Positions 54,173 to 63,092 of a stretch of 64,000 bases of DNA are shown in pieces. Both the position numbers and the translations under genes were made by a program. Source of the stretch: Marinomonas sp. MED121. Lineage in GTDB: Bacteria; Pseudomonadota; Gammaproteobacteria; Pseudomonadales; Marinomonadaceae. The notes beneath the pieces were generated by a model that did no database searches, was not told the DNA's origin, and worked only from the letters and a program-made list of their open reading frames with translations. Where the stretch lies: contig NZ_CH672431.1 of NCBI RefSeq assembly GCF_000153025.1, positions 440,865 to 504,864 of the forward strand, written 5' to 3'. How positions within the stretch are numbered: the stretch's first letter is position 1; each line of letters begins with the position of its first letter.

Positions 54173-55864
54173 TTAAAAGTAGTAAAACACGGAAGCAGTG
54201 TGACTTGTTTCTTCGCTTTCCTGTTTCACCGCCTGATACTCAAGAGCGAAAGCAGAATTGAGCCTTTTATAAAGGCTTAACTCATGATCAATAAGGTCTT
54301 TATTCTCATAAGCTAACGAGGCAAAACCCATATTGGCTTCAAAACCAGAATAGACAGGCACCCGAGTCGAGTCAGTTATTTCTAAGGATGGCAGCAGATA
54401 AAATTTTGCTTCAAATAAAGACACACTAGCGCCTAAGCCAAGCCGAAAAACACCTCTAAGCTCATCATCTTGATTACGCTCCGTGCCTATTTTTAAAGCC
54501 CATGAAGTTTTTTTTGTAATAAAATTAATAGGTTGTAGCCGGCCAATATCGATTAGGCTCAAATCCTCAAGTCGATAAGAACCCTCTCGTTCGATAATCT
54601 CTATACTGGCTGCTTTAAGGTATTCAGCATTAAAGAATGTTTCTCTTTGATAAAATTTACGGTAGTCCACTAAGGCCAGATGTAATCCTGATTCATCTTG
54701 ATTGAAACTGAGTCCAACGGATGAAAGATTCAGCTTATCTTTGTCTTCATCAATCACTGGGACAGCTTTTGGGAAGCTCTTTAACAAGTTTGTTTGATTA
54801 CCATAAGTATCGATTAAGCCCGAATATGAAGGATAAGTATTCTTATAAGTTTCAACCCCTAAGCGACTAGCAAGCACAGCAACATCCCCTAAATCTTGAT
54901 GTATTCCTTGATATTGAAACCCTTGTTTTTGCACCATTTGGCGAACCGCTAGTTGCTCAAAATCATTCAATACTTGGTACTTACGATTAAATTGGGTCAA
55001 TAAAGAGCTGAGTTCAAATACCTGACTTTTTGGGGCAGCTTGATAAACTTGAGCCTCTATCAAGGCAGGCGAGATAATCGTTTTATCCTCATCAAGACAA
55101 TCACAAGCATAATCTAACGAGTGATAAATATAAGTCGCACAATTATTTAAAAAGAAGTTATAGGACAAGGGTTTAGTCTTAGCTTCTAGCAGTTTTTGCG
55201 CAAAGTATTGAATCAACTTTTGGTTTTCAAACTGCTCTTTCGACAGCTTAATAAAACGTAATGAGCGTGATTCATAGTGATTATAAAAAGAGATGACCTG
55301 GTGCAAAGGGGTGAGATTGATTTCAGCATTAATGCTCCCAAAGCCGCCTTTTATTGTCTGTGAGAATAACTGTTTGCTTTCTAACGGCGCAAGCACAGAC
55401 AAAACCGGAGAGAAGTAAAAATCATCTTCATCTAAGAAGAGTAGTAATGAATGGCCAAAATAAGACATAGGAGCATCTAGGTTAGTTTCAGCAACTAATA
55501 AATAGGGCGTTTTATCTTCTAATAGCGTTTCAATTTCTGGCTTGTTTTGAGCTTCACCTTGCTGCTCACAAGCATTAATTTTCCCCATTAAATAAAGGAA
55601 AAAAGCATAATTATCTTGTTGCTCAAGCAAAGCCTTATCTGCTAATAAAGCCTCATCACAGCCTAAAGAGGCGAGTTGAATTTTAAGGCTGTCCAGCCCT
55701 ACCCCTGATTGATGCTTAATTTGAAAAATGAGAGCAGGGCTATTTTTTAAAATAAATTCTGGCAAACCTATGTCATATGATATGGGCTGAGCCATTATAT
55801 TTGCGTGAAAAAGCAAAGAGAAGAAGCCCATAGTAAGGAAGGGCTTAGATAAGATACTTCTCAT
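54173..55864 (-). CDS. DUF4105 domain protein, predicted periplasmic/outer-membrane
   Basis: A protein of about 563 residues. The start at 55864 gives a signal peptide (MRSILSKPFL ... NIMA-QP); longer frames start up to 55942 and cannot be excluded. Diagnostic DUF4105 elements are SYFGHSLLLF (His about residue 138) and NFFLNNCATYIYHSL (Cys about 242), which look like a cysteine-hydrolase/acyltransferase His-Cys pair. The C-terminal third (from about residue 370) is strand-rich and ends in FYYF, suggesting a beta-barrel anchor. Some DUF4105 proteins have been described, as I recall, as lipoprotein N-acyltransferases (Lnb); that link is not demonstrated for this one. Confidence 0.75.
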   Translation of the reverse strand: MRSILSKPFLTMGFFSLLFHANIMAQPISYDIGLPEFILKNSPALIFQIKHQSGVGLDSLKIQLASLGCDEALLADKALLEQQDNYAFFLYLMGKINACEQQGEAQNKPEIETLLEDKTPYLLVAETNLDAPMSYFGHSLLLFLDEDDFYFSPVLSVLAPLESKQLFSQTIKGGFGSINAEINLTPLHQVISFYNHYESRSLRFIKLSKEQFENQKLIQYFAQKLLEAKTKPLSYNFFLNNCATYIYHSLDYACDCLDEDKTIISPALIEAQVYQAAPKSQVFELSSLLTQFNRKYQVLNDFEQLAVRQMVQKQGFQYQGIHQDLGDVAVLASRLGVETYKNTYPSYSGLIDTYGNQTNLLKSFPKAVPVIDEDKDKLNLSSVGLSFNQDESGLHLALVDYRKFYQRETFFNAEYLKAASIEIIEREGSYRLEDLSLIDIGRLQPINFITKKTSWALKIGTERNQDDELRGVFRLGLGASVSLFEAKFYLLPSLEITDSTRVPVYSGFEANMGFASLAYENKDLIDHELSLYKRLNSAFALEYQAVKQESEETSHTASVFYYF

Positions 55865-56007
55865 GGATTTCAGCTTTCTAAACTTAGTGCCATTATTTTC
55901 AGCCATTTTCTCGCGCTTAAGGTTAGGCATTCTGCTTCCCATATATAAAAATTCAGGCCTGTTAATCAGGCCAATAACAAATTATATAAAAAGAAGTCAG
56001 AATTTAC

Positions 56008-57384
56008 TTAATTCACTTTCGAAAACCACTTACCTTGTGCCAAATTGCGACGATATAGCCAGTACATACTGATGCCACGGGCGACGAATAAAGCGGCCTG
56101 ACTAAACCAGAGACCATGGTTACCCATGCCTAATTGCTGCGTGATATACCAACAAGGGAAGAAGACAAGCACGACTGACACTATCATGGCATCTTGCATC
56201 TGCTTTACTTCAGTCGCACCAATAAACACGCCATCTAGCATGAAGGACCAAATACCCAGCAGCGGGAAGATAACCAACCAAGGTAAATATATCGCCGCGA
56301 TGCTTTTAACCGACTCGATACTGGTTAATAAAGACACTATCTGGTTGCCAAAGAGCCAGAAAATAAGAACTAATCCTACCGCTGCAATCAGTGCCCACAC
56401 ACTGGATAAGAGCACTACCTTTTCAAACTGTGTTCTGTCTTTTTGACCGATCGCCTCGCCACATAAGGCTTCGACAGAAAAAGCAAAACCGTCTAAAGCA
56501 TTAGAGATGATCATTAAGAAGGTCAGTAATACCGCATTGGCAGCGAGAATATTATCCCCTTGAGCTGAGCCTTGGGCAGTAAAGAAAATACCCACGGTTA
56601 ATAACAAGATGGTTCGTACAAATAAATAGCGATTTACCTGAATTAGAGCAATGTATTCAGAGAATTTTAATAGGCTTTTTGCAACCTGAGCGGAGAGATT
56701 AATATTCAGCTTTTTCAATTGCTTACTGGCTAAATACAAGGCCAAAGCTAAACCTGTATATTGCGAAATAACGGTCGCCCAGGCCACACCATCGCTGGCC
56801 ATATCTAAATGATAAACAGCGTAATAATCCAGCACCATATTAACCACATTAATTAATAACATGATCCACAGTGGTCCACGGGCATTTTGCACTCCATAAA
56901 ACCAGCCAACCACGGCATAACCTGCCAAGACCGCAGGAGCACTTAAAATACGCACTTCGCAATACAACCTTGCCCAAGGTTCTACTTGTGCACTGGGAGA
57001 CATCATCCATAACATGACATCAATGATGGGTTCCTTAAATAAAATAAGCAGTAAGCCTATCAAGATCCCTAACAAAACTGACTGTAATAACAGCTCTAGA
57101 ACCCTTTGCTCATCCTTACGACCAAGCGCTTGGGCGGTTAACCCAGTCGAGCCCATGCGCAAAAAACCAAAGGCCCAAAACACCAAACTAAAGATACTTG
57201 CGCCAATTGCCACAGCACCAAGATGGCTTTCATTGGCAAGGTGTCCAACCACAGCCGTATCCACCAAACCTAATAAGGGCGTCGTAATATTGGATAACAT
57301 AGGTGGCCATGCCATATGCCATATACGTTTATTAAGTTTTTTTTCTTTTTTAAAGGTGGGCAAAAGCGTAAGGAAGAAGGACAT
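56008..57384 (-). CDS. MATE family efflux transporter (DinF type)
   Basis: A 458-residue protein with about 12 predicted membrane helices in two six-helix bundles. The N-terminal MAWPPMLSNITTPLLGLVDTAVVGHLA matches the DinF subgroup of MATE transporters, which pump drugs or cations using Na+ or H+ gradients. It lies upstream of the DUF4105 gene on the same strand with about 144 bp between them, and is divergent from the gene at 57732 across a DnaA-box-bearing spacer. Confidence 0.9.
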   Translation of the reverse strand: MSFFLTLLPTFKKEKKLNKRIWHMAWPPMLSNITTPLLGLVDTAVVGHLANESHLGAVAIGASIFSLVFWAFGFLRMGSTGLTAQALGRKDEQRVLELLLQSVLLGILIGLLLILFKEPIIDVMLWMMSPSAQVEPWARLYCEVRILSAPAVLAGYAVVGWFYGVQNARGPLWIMLLINVVNMVLDYYAVYHLDMASDGVAWATVISQYTGLALALYLASKQLKKLNINLSAQVAKSLLKFSEYIALIQVNRYLFVRTILLLTVGIFFTAQGSAQGDNILAANAVLLTFLMIISNALDGFAFSVEALCGEAIGQKDRTQFEKVVLLSSVWALIAAVGLVLIFWLFGNQIVSLLTSIESVKSIAAIYLPWLVIFPLLGIWSFMLDGVFIGATEVKQMQDAMIVSVVLVFFPCWYITQQLGMGNHGLWFSQAALFVARGISMYWLYRRNLAQGKWFSKVN

Positions 57385-57731
57385 ATTTCAATCAAGGCCT
57401 TGGAAAAAGTAAGAGTATCTTGCTAAAAGAGGGCTATTTATACTTAAAAAACCCCTATTTTGGCTAGAAGTTTCGTTTTCATTGTGGATAAAACATTCAA
57501 TTACTCACAAGTTTGTTCATCGATTTGAGCCTTTATTCTCGATATACCAGATATAATGTGAATTAGTATGTTATTTATCCACATATTTTTTTACTGGCAT
57601 TCAGTTTAGGTTATCCACAAATCGAGCTCCATTCACTTCATGCCCAAGGAAGACGAGCATTCACACTCAGTTTTGATTAAAATAGCGCAAAATGATGGCT
57701 CAGCCACATAATCAAATTTTGGAGTTTCGCT
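57385..57731. other. 347-bp intergenic region with three exact DnaA boxes
   Basis: Between MATE (minus) and the small membrane protein (plus). Apart from the DnaA boxes and AT-rich stretches nothing else is recognised; it must hold the two divergent promoters. Confidence 0.6.
57483..57619. promoter_or_regulatory. Cluster of three consensus DnaA boxes
   Basis: TTATCCACA occurs on the minus strand at 57483-57491 and on the plus strand at 57575-57583 and 57611-57619. The last two are 36 bp apart in the same orientation; AT-rich sequence lies between and after. No replication genes (dnaA, gidA, rpmH) are nearby, so an oriC is unlikely; DnaA titration or DnaA-controlled transcription is possible. 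Confidence 0.6.
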
Positions 57732-57980
57732 ATGAAAAAGTACATGAAGCCTTTATTGGAAGGTCTAGCCGTTGGTATTGTGTTTGTCAGTATCACCATG
57801 CTGTTTCAAATCCCTCATTACATGAGCGCTATTATCGGTGTGTTAGCAGCCATAGGTGGTTTTAGAAATTCCATTAAAATGGATGCCGAGAAAAAAGCGA
57901 AAAACGCGGTACCAGCATCAGCCAGTGATGATTTAAAAAATGCCGACACAGACGCCAACAAAGAGCCAAAAAATGACTGA
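57732..57980 (+). CDS. Small membrane protein, unknown
   Basis: An 82-residue protein with two predicted membrane helices (about residues 8-25 and 30-45) and a hydrophilic, Lys/Asp-rich C-terminal tail. No recognised domain. The stop overlaps the start of the truncated globin gene by 8 bp (ATG at 57973), so the pair is translationally coupled. A role connected with the globin is inferred from coupling only. Confidence 0.7.
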   Translation: MKKYMKPLLEGLAVGIVFVSITMLFQIPHYMSAIIGVLAAIGGFRNSIKMDAEKKAKNAVPASASDDLKNADTDANKEPKND

Positions 57981-58407
57981 GCAAAAACCAACCTATGGTG
58001 AAGGCGACAGCACTTTTCAAGCCGTAGGAGGTAAAGAAGGGCTGCATGCTCTTGTATCAGACTTCTTTCACTTTATGGGGACAGAACCTCAATTCAAGCG
58101 CCTTTATGATATGCACCCAGCCGATACTGAGTTATCTATCGACAAGCTTTATCGCTTTTTAACAGGCTGGATGGGCAGCGATAAGCTCTATAGCCAAAAA
58201 TATGGCTCTATCCAATTGCCTAGGGCCCATATGCACCTAGATGTCATAGATGAAGATAAACAGGCTTGGTTAGATTGCATGGCAATGGCGATGGATAGTC
58301 AGGGCTTAGACGCAGACTTAAAAGAATACTTACTGATTCAACTTGCCGTGCCTGCAGAGCGTATCAGACAAGTTAGCCAAGCAAGGCAAGCGCAAGAGTC
58401 ATCATAA
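57973..58407 (+). CDS. Group II truncated hemoglobin
   Basis: A 144-residue globin of the truncated, 2-on-2 fold family. The trHb group II pattern is visible: GGKEGLHALVSDFFHFM (helices A-B-C), KLYRFLTGWMGSDKLYSQKYGSIQLPRAHMHLDVIDEDKQAWLDCM with the proximal His in the AHMH block and distal Trp in WMG or AWL. Such globins bind O2 or NO; here it lies next to the norR/hmp NO module. Start ATG 57973, overlapping the upstream gene. Confidence 0.85.
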   Translation: MTEQKPTYGEGDSTFQAVGGKEGLHALVSDFFHFMGTEPQFKRLYDMHPADTELSIDKLYRFLTGWMGSDKLYSQKYGSIQLPRAHMHLDVIDEDKQAWLDCMAMAMDSQGLDADLKEYLLIQLAVPAERIRQVSQARQAQESS

Positions 58408-58453
58408 AGTATTAGTCATAACACTCTCATTGCACGCCGACCTAGTAGGCGTG

Positions 58454-60058
58454 CTAATTTAGCTGCTTCGTCACTTCTATACCTAACCTTTTTGCCAAGC
58501 GCACCAAGTTTGCTCTATCCATCTCTAGGCTTCTTGCCGCTTGAGACCAATTATATTCAGCGAATACCAGTGCTTGCTGAATGCTTTGAGCTTGAAAAGC
58601 CGCGGTTGCTGCTTTCAAATTAGAGACAGTAAAGGCTTTATCATTCGCTGTAGTTGTCACAAGCGACCCTGCCTTTGAGTCCGACAATGATGCGTTAGTC
58701 TGATGGCCTTGAAGCTGGCCTAAATGATAGGGTTTAATCCGCGCCATACCTGTTTGATGCGTTTGATCAGACCTTGCCATCAGAGCGGCTCGGTTCATCA
58801 CATGCTCCAGTTCGCGTACATTTCCAGGCCAATCATAAGCGTCTAAACTGGCGATAGCATCATCATCAATCAAGAGCTGAGACATACCTAATTTGCGCCG
58901 AGATTGTTCAATAAAATAACCCGCTAATAAAGTGATATCACCCAGCCGTTCTCTTAGTGGAGGGATACAAATAGGGAATACACTTAATCTATGATACAGA
59001 TCTGATCGGAAGCGATTGGCTTCTACTTCTTGTTTCAGCACTCGATTGGTGGCAGCAATCACACGTACATCCACCAGCTCTACCTGATCCTTACCAACGA
59101 CTTGTATTTCTTGGCTTTGCAGGGCCCGCAGCAGTTTACTTTGAGCAAGAAGTGGTAATTCTCCTATTTCATCTAAAAAGAGGGTGCCGCCATTGGCTAG
59201 ACTAAACTTACCTGCTCTGTCTTTATCAGCCCCAGTAAACGCCCCTTTAACATGACCAAACAACTCACTTTCAATTAAGTTTTCAGGTAAGGCAGCACAG
59301 TTCACATACACTAAAGGGCCTTTTGCTCGAGTGGACTTTCGATGCAATATACGCGCGACAAGTTCTTTACCCACACCCGTCTCGCCTTCAATCAGTACAG
59401 CAAAGTCAGAAGGGGCCACTAAACCTATTTCTTGCTGCATCTTTTGCATAGGTAAGCTTTGTCCAATCAGCTCGCCACCATCTTTAATCAAGGCTTCTTG
59501 GGTCAGTTCAGAAACCAGGTTTTGATAATGTTCGCTATGGGACTCTAATTTTTTGAAAAGAATAGCGGTTTTTAAACTGGCCGCAGAGACGGCTGCAATC
59601 ACTTCTAAGGTTTTTACAGGAATCTCATCAAATACCCCAGGTGTCAGACTATCTAAGGTTAATATGCCAATCAGCTGCTCATCGGCATACAAGGGAAACC
59701 CCATACATGCATGGACGGGCAGGTCTCCATGAACAGCTTCAAGCATACCGTCATAAGGGTCAGGTAAATCACAATCACTGGCAAAGCGAACAGGCGTTTG
59801 GCTTTGACTAATGGCTTCGAATCTTGGCTGAGAGAGGATGTCAAAACGCCTACCTAACAGCTCAGAACTAACCCCAGTCTGAGCAAGGGGTTTGAGCTCC
59901 TGACCCTGCCTTTTTAGTAACACCACCGCATCACAGGGAATGATATGGCGTATGGTTTTTAATAATCGATCAAACCTGTCTTTGGTTGTCACGTTTTGCG
60001 CCATATCAATCGCCAGTTCAAGCAAGTCATTCGATGTAATCACTATCCCATTCCCCAT
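58454..60058 (-). CDS. norR: Nitric oxide-responsive sigma-54 activator NorR
   Basis: A 534-residue bacterial enhancer-binding protein. N-terminal GAF domain that binds NO through a non-heme iron (about residues 20-170); central AAA+ domain with Walker A GETGVGKE, the sigma-54-contacting loop GAFTGA ([16 protein letters not shown]) and Walker [14 protein letters not shown]-terminal Fis-type HTH ([24 protein letters not shown]). It is divergent from the small protein-nnrS-hmp genes, with NorR-type sites in between. ATG 60058 chosen; a GTG one codon earlier is equally possible. Confidence 0.93.
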   Translation of the reverse strand: MGNGIVITSNDLLELAIDMAQNVTTKDRFDRLLKTIRHIIPCDAVVLLKRQGQELKPLAQTGVSSELLGRRFDILSQPRFEAISQSQTPVRFASDCDLPDPYDGMLEAVHGDLPVHACMGFPLYADEQLIGILTLDSLTPGVFDEIPVKTLEVIAAVSAASLKTAILFKKLESHSEHYQNLVSELTQEALIKDGGELIGQSLPMQKMQQEIGLVAPSDFAVLIEGETGVGKELVARILHRKSTRAKGPLVYVNCAALPENLIESELFGHVKGAFTGADKDRAGKFSLANGGTLFLDEIGELPLLAQSKLLRALQSQEIQVVGKDQVELVDVRVIAATNRVLKQEVEANRFRSDLYHRLSVFPICIPPLRERLGDITLLAGYFIEQSRRKLGMSQLLIDDDAIASLDAYDWPGNVRELEHVMNRAALMARSDQTHQTGMARIKPYHLGQLQGHQTNASLSDSKAGSLVTTTANDKAFTVSNLKAATAAFQAQSIQQALVFAEYNWSQAARSLEMDRANLVRLAKRLGIEVTKQLN

Positions 60059-60084
60059 CACTTAGGTCTCAGCTAAGAGTATAT

Positions 60085-60139
60085 GTCATTTTGACTCTAA
60101 AAGGTTTTTTTAACTCTTAAAGATATAAGTCATTTTGAC
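60085..60139. promoter_or_regulatory. Three NorR enhancer sites in the norR-nnrS/hmp spacer
   Basis: Two identical perfect sites GTCATTTTGAC (60085-60095 and 60129-60139) match the NorR consensus GT(T/C)A-N3-T(G/A)AC. Between them GTTTTTTTAAC (60104-60114) keeps the GT-N7-AC frame. Three sites are also found upstream of norVW in E. coli. Confidence 0.8.
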
Positions 60140-60194
60140 TCAATAAAATTGAAATAAAAATTCAAACCATTGATAAATATAACTTTTTAAAGGT

Positions 60195-60210
60195 TGGCAT
60201 TAGAACTGCA
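60195..60210 (+). promoter_or_regulatory. Sigma-54 promoter for the small protein-nnrS-hmp operon
   Basis: TTGGCAT (-24 region, GG at 60196-60197) and CTGCA (-12 region, GC at 60208-60209) with the required 12-bp offset, 56 bp downstream of the last NorR site. Only one base of each element departs from the consensus TGGCACG-N4-TTGCA. Confidence 0.8.
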
Positions 60211-60274
60211 ATATTAAGCGTAGAGAAGAAATAAATTAGACACAAATGCTGATAGAGCATTGAAGGAGACAAAC

Positions 60275-60565
60275 ATGTTTGGCCACCAATTTAAACTAAT
60301 GCCAGTAATGAGCCAACAAAAGCTCACAGCTTATGAGCTTGAAGAGAATTTTAAAAGCATACTGCTTGCAGGGAATAGCCTGATGCTAGCCTCTTTAATC
60401 ATTATCTTGGCAACCACTTTTATAGGTTATTTACAGCCAGATCAATTCAGTATGCGTACTCAAATTGTTAGCCATATTGCCATGGTGGTATTCGCGGCTT
60501 TTTTAAAAATTGGTTATGTCATGCGTCTCATTGGCCAAAACGGTCTAAGGCTTAACACCTTATGA
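60275..60565 (+). CDS. Small membrane protein of the NO response operon, unknown
   Basis: A 96-residue protein with two hydrophobic helices (about residues 34-53 and 65-85) and a polar N-terminus. The ATG at 60275 has AAGGAG (60263-60268) six bases ahead; an upstream TTG at 60260 is not needed. Its stop overlaps the nnrS start (ATG 60562) by 4 bp, so it is coupled to NnrS and lies directly behind the sigma-54 promoter. No known domain recognised; a role in NO tolerance, perhaps as a partner of NnrS, is inferred. Confidence 0.75.
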   Translation: MFGHQFKLMPVMSQQKLTAYELEENFKSILLAGNSLMLASLIIILATTFIGYLQPDQFSMRTQIVSHIAMVVFAAFLKIGYVMRLIGQNGLRLNTL

Positions 60566-61773
60566 TGAGTCATATTCGCCCTGAACAGATAAAACCTAGT
60601 GACCAAAAACAACCTGGTTTTGATTTATTTAATCTTGCTTTTCGCCCCGGCTTTTTAGGTGCCAGTGTTTTTTCCTTGCTTGCTTTAAGTTTGTGGTTGC
60701 TGGTTTTAAACGGGCAACTCAGCTTACCTAAACAAGGCCTATCAAGTGTCATTTGGCATTTCCATGAGATGGTCTTTGGCTTTGCGGCTTTTGTGGCCTT
60801 GTCCTTTTTGCTCACAGCATCACAAACATGGACTCAACTTCGTAGCTTAAATGGTAAGCCACTCTTTCTATGGTGCCTCATTTGGGCTTCTGTACGCATA
60901 TTATTATGGCAAGAGAACCTGTCGCTTCAGTACTTAGCCTTTGGCTTGCAGCTTATCTGGTGGCTAATCGGCATAGGGTTCTTGGCTCAACTTTTATATC
61001 GCGCCAAAAACCGCAACCTCATGCTGTTACCACTATTAAGCATCATGATGCTAATTAATATGGGCATCATAGTGGCTGATTTAGCTGGTGATACCGCTCT
61101 CGCCTTACACTTTGGCCGCACGGGTGTGCTCTTATTTGCGCTTTTAGCCGGTATTTTAGGGGGGCGTCTTATTCCTATGTTTACTTGCAATGGCACTAAA
61201 GCTCTGCCTCTTGCTGCGAAGGTGATAGCAACCCCAAGACTCACCAAGTTACTGATAGCAACGGCGTTAATCAATAACCTATACGCCTTTATCTACCCCT
61301 TTTTTGAGCTGGCACTTGTACCTGGTGTCATCATGATTTTCTTAGGTAGCCTGCAGCTTATCCAGCTTTATCATTGGCATCCAAGGGCCAGCTTACAAGC
61401 CCCACTGTTATGGTCCTTGCACCTCACCTATGGCGCTCTTGGATTAGGCTTTATTTGCCTAGGAGCTAGCTTTTTTACTGAGCTGATCCGCTTTGCTGAC
61501 GCACTCCACTTGATTGCGATCGGAGCCATTGGCGGCATGATACTCGCCATGATGTCTCGGGTGTCTTTAGGTCATACGGGGCGCTTAATTCAATCGGCTC
61601 CGCTTATGTCATTGGCCTTTGCCATGATGCTTGGAGCAGCCTTAACACGTGCTTTTTTACCTGCTTTAGGTCTTGTTATAGAAGCATGGCAGCTCAGTGC
61701 AGCCCTTTGGGTAGGTGCCTTTGCTCTCTTTATTCTGCATTACAGCAGCATCTTAATTCGCCAGCGTTTATAG
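60562..61773 (+). CDS. nnrS: NnrS family membrane protein
   Basis: A 403-residue integral membrane protein with about 12 helices. NnrS proteins are heme- and copper-containing, appear only in NO-exposed bacteria, and protect against NO-related thiol/iron damage. Typical here: FNLAFRPGFLGASVFSLLAL near the N-terminus, IWHFHEMVFGFAAFVALSFLLTA with the conserved His-containing HEMVFGF, and GGRLIPMFTCNG. It lies between the small protein and hmp. Confidence 0.9.
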   Translation: MMSHIRPEQIKPSDQKQPGFDLFNLAFRPGFLGASVFSLLALSLWLLVLNGQLSLPKQGLSSVIWHFHEMVFGFAAFVALSFLLTASQTWTQLRSLNGKPLFLWCLIWASVRILLWQENLSLQYLAFGLQLIWWLIGIGFLAQLLYRAKNRNLMLLPLLSIMMLINMGIIVADLAGDTALALHFGRTGVLLFALLAGILGGRLIPMFTCNGTKALPLAAKVIATPRLTKLLIATALINNLYAFIYPFFELALVPGVIMIFLGSLQLIQLYHWHPRASLQAPLLWSLHLTYGALGLGFICLGASFFTELIRFADALHLIAIGAIGGMILAMMSRVSLGHTGRLIQSAPLMSLAFAMMLGAALTRAFLPALGLVIEAWQLSAALWVGAFALFILHYSSILIRQRL

Positions 61774-61840
61774 CGCACTTTTTATCAACTCAATCTCAAT
61801 ACATCTCTCATTTAGAGCGTTAAACCATCAAGGATACAAA

Positions 61841-63025
61841 ATGTTATCAGATCAACAAATAAGCACAGTTAAAAGCACCATTCCTTTACTTGAAAGCGTC
61901 GGGCCTTCGCTTACTCAGCATTTTTATAAGCGTATGTTTGAACATAACCCTGAGCTGAAAGATGTCTTTAATATGGCTCATCAGGCCGAAGGGACCCAGT
62001 CTTTAGCGCTTTTTAACGCCATTGCAGCTTACGCAAAGTACATAGACAACTTGCCAATGCTGACTTCAGCAGTACAGCGTATCGCCCATAAGCATACAAG
62101 CTTGGATATCAGACCTGCCCACTATGACATTGTAGGTTTACATCTTATAGAAACACTTAGAGAGCTTGCTGGTGATGTATTCACGGCTGAAATTGAAGAT
62201 GCTTGGGTTGCCGCTTATGGCCAGCTTGCACAAGTCTTTATTTCAGTTGAAAACGGCTTGTATGAATCGAACCAAGCCCAAGAGGGTGGTTGGCAAGGGC
62301 CAAGAAAATTTAAGCTAGTAGAGAAGCGTATCGAGTCTGAATTAGTTAAAAGCTTGGTATTTGAGCCCGTTGATAGAAAAGCTGTCATTACTTATCAACC
62401 CGGGCAATACCTAGGTATCAAAGTGAAACCTATCACCTCCGAAAACCTTGAAATGCGCCAATATTCCCTGTCTGATCAAGCCAATGGGGAAAGCTATCGT
62501 ATCTCAGTCAAGCGAGAAGCCATGGGGGTGCCGGGTTTAGTCTCTAACTTCTTACATGATGGTTTACGTCTTGGAGATGAGGTAGAACTGTTTGCGCCGG
62601 CGGGTGATTTTGTTTTTAAAAACAAAGGTAAACCTGTGGTTGCCATCTCTGCGGGAGTGGGCCTAACCCCTATGCAGGCAATACTAGAGAGCCTAGCTGA
62701 GCAAAGAAGTGAAGCTGAAATACATTATTTGCATGCTTGTGAAAACCATGAGCAACACTCCTTCAAAAAGCGGGTGAAGCAACTAGCCAGCAAACTTAAT
62801 CTGACTCATCACACTTGGTACAACCAAGACCATGATCCAGAAGAGAGCGTACATCATGGCTTAATGGACCTCAGTACGATTACCACCTTGCCATTAGAAG
62901 AAGGTGACTTCTATCTCTGTGGCCCTGTCGGTTTCATGCAATTTGCCAAGCAGCAGCTGCTTAATTTAGGCGTAGACTCTGATCGTATTCATTATGAAGT
63001 CTTTGGGCCGCACCAAGACTTTTAA
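61841..63025 (+). CDS. hmp: Flavohemoprotein, nitric oxide dioxygenase
   Basis: A 394-residue enzyme that converts NO and O2 to nitrate using NAD(P)H. The globin domain (about 1-140) has the proximal His in AHKHTSL and the distal pocket residues; the FAD domain has RQYSLSDQ (RxYS, FAD binding); the NAD domain has ISAGVGLTPMQAILESL and ends YEVFGPHQDF. The length matches E. coli Hmp (396). Under NorR/sigma-54 control in this operon, unlike the NsrR control found in E. coli. It follows nnrS by 67 bp. Confidence 0.95.
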   Translation: MLSDQQISTVKSTIPLLESVGPSLTQHFYKRMFEHNPELKDVFNMAHQAEGTQSLALFNAIAAYAKYIDNLPMLTSAVQRIAHKHTSLDIRPAHYDIVGLHLIETLRELAGDVFTAEIEDAWVAAYGQLAQVFISVENGLYESNQAQEGGWQGPRKFKLVEKRIESELVKSLVFEPVDRKAVITYQPGQYLGIKVKPITSENLEMRQYSLSDQANGESYRISVKREAMGVPGLVSNFLHDGLRLGDEVELFAPAGDFVFKNKGKPVVAISAGVGLTPMQAILESLAEQRSEAEIHYLHACENHEQHSFKKRVKQLASKLNLTHHTWYNQDHDPEESVHHGLMDLSTITTLPLEEGDFYLCGPVGFMQFAKQQLLNLGVDSDRIHYEVFGPHQDF

Positions 63026-63042
63026 TCCAAGAAAGAAGAGAG

Positions 63043-63071
63043 AAATAGCAGATGCCCAGCATCTGCTATTT
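63043..63071. terminator. Bidirectional hairpin between hmp and the EamA gene
   Basis: AAATAGCAGATG (63043-63054) pairs with CATCTGCTATTT (63060-63071), loop CCCAG. T-rich tails on both sides are short, but position between convergent genes favours terminator use. Confidence 0.7.
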
Positions 63072-63092
63072 ATTCAAAGAAGGTAAGAAAAG

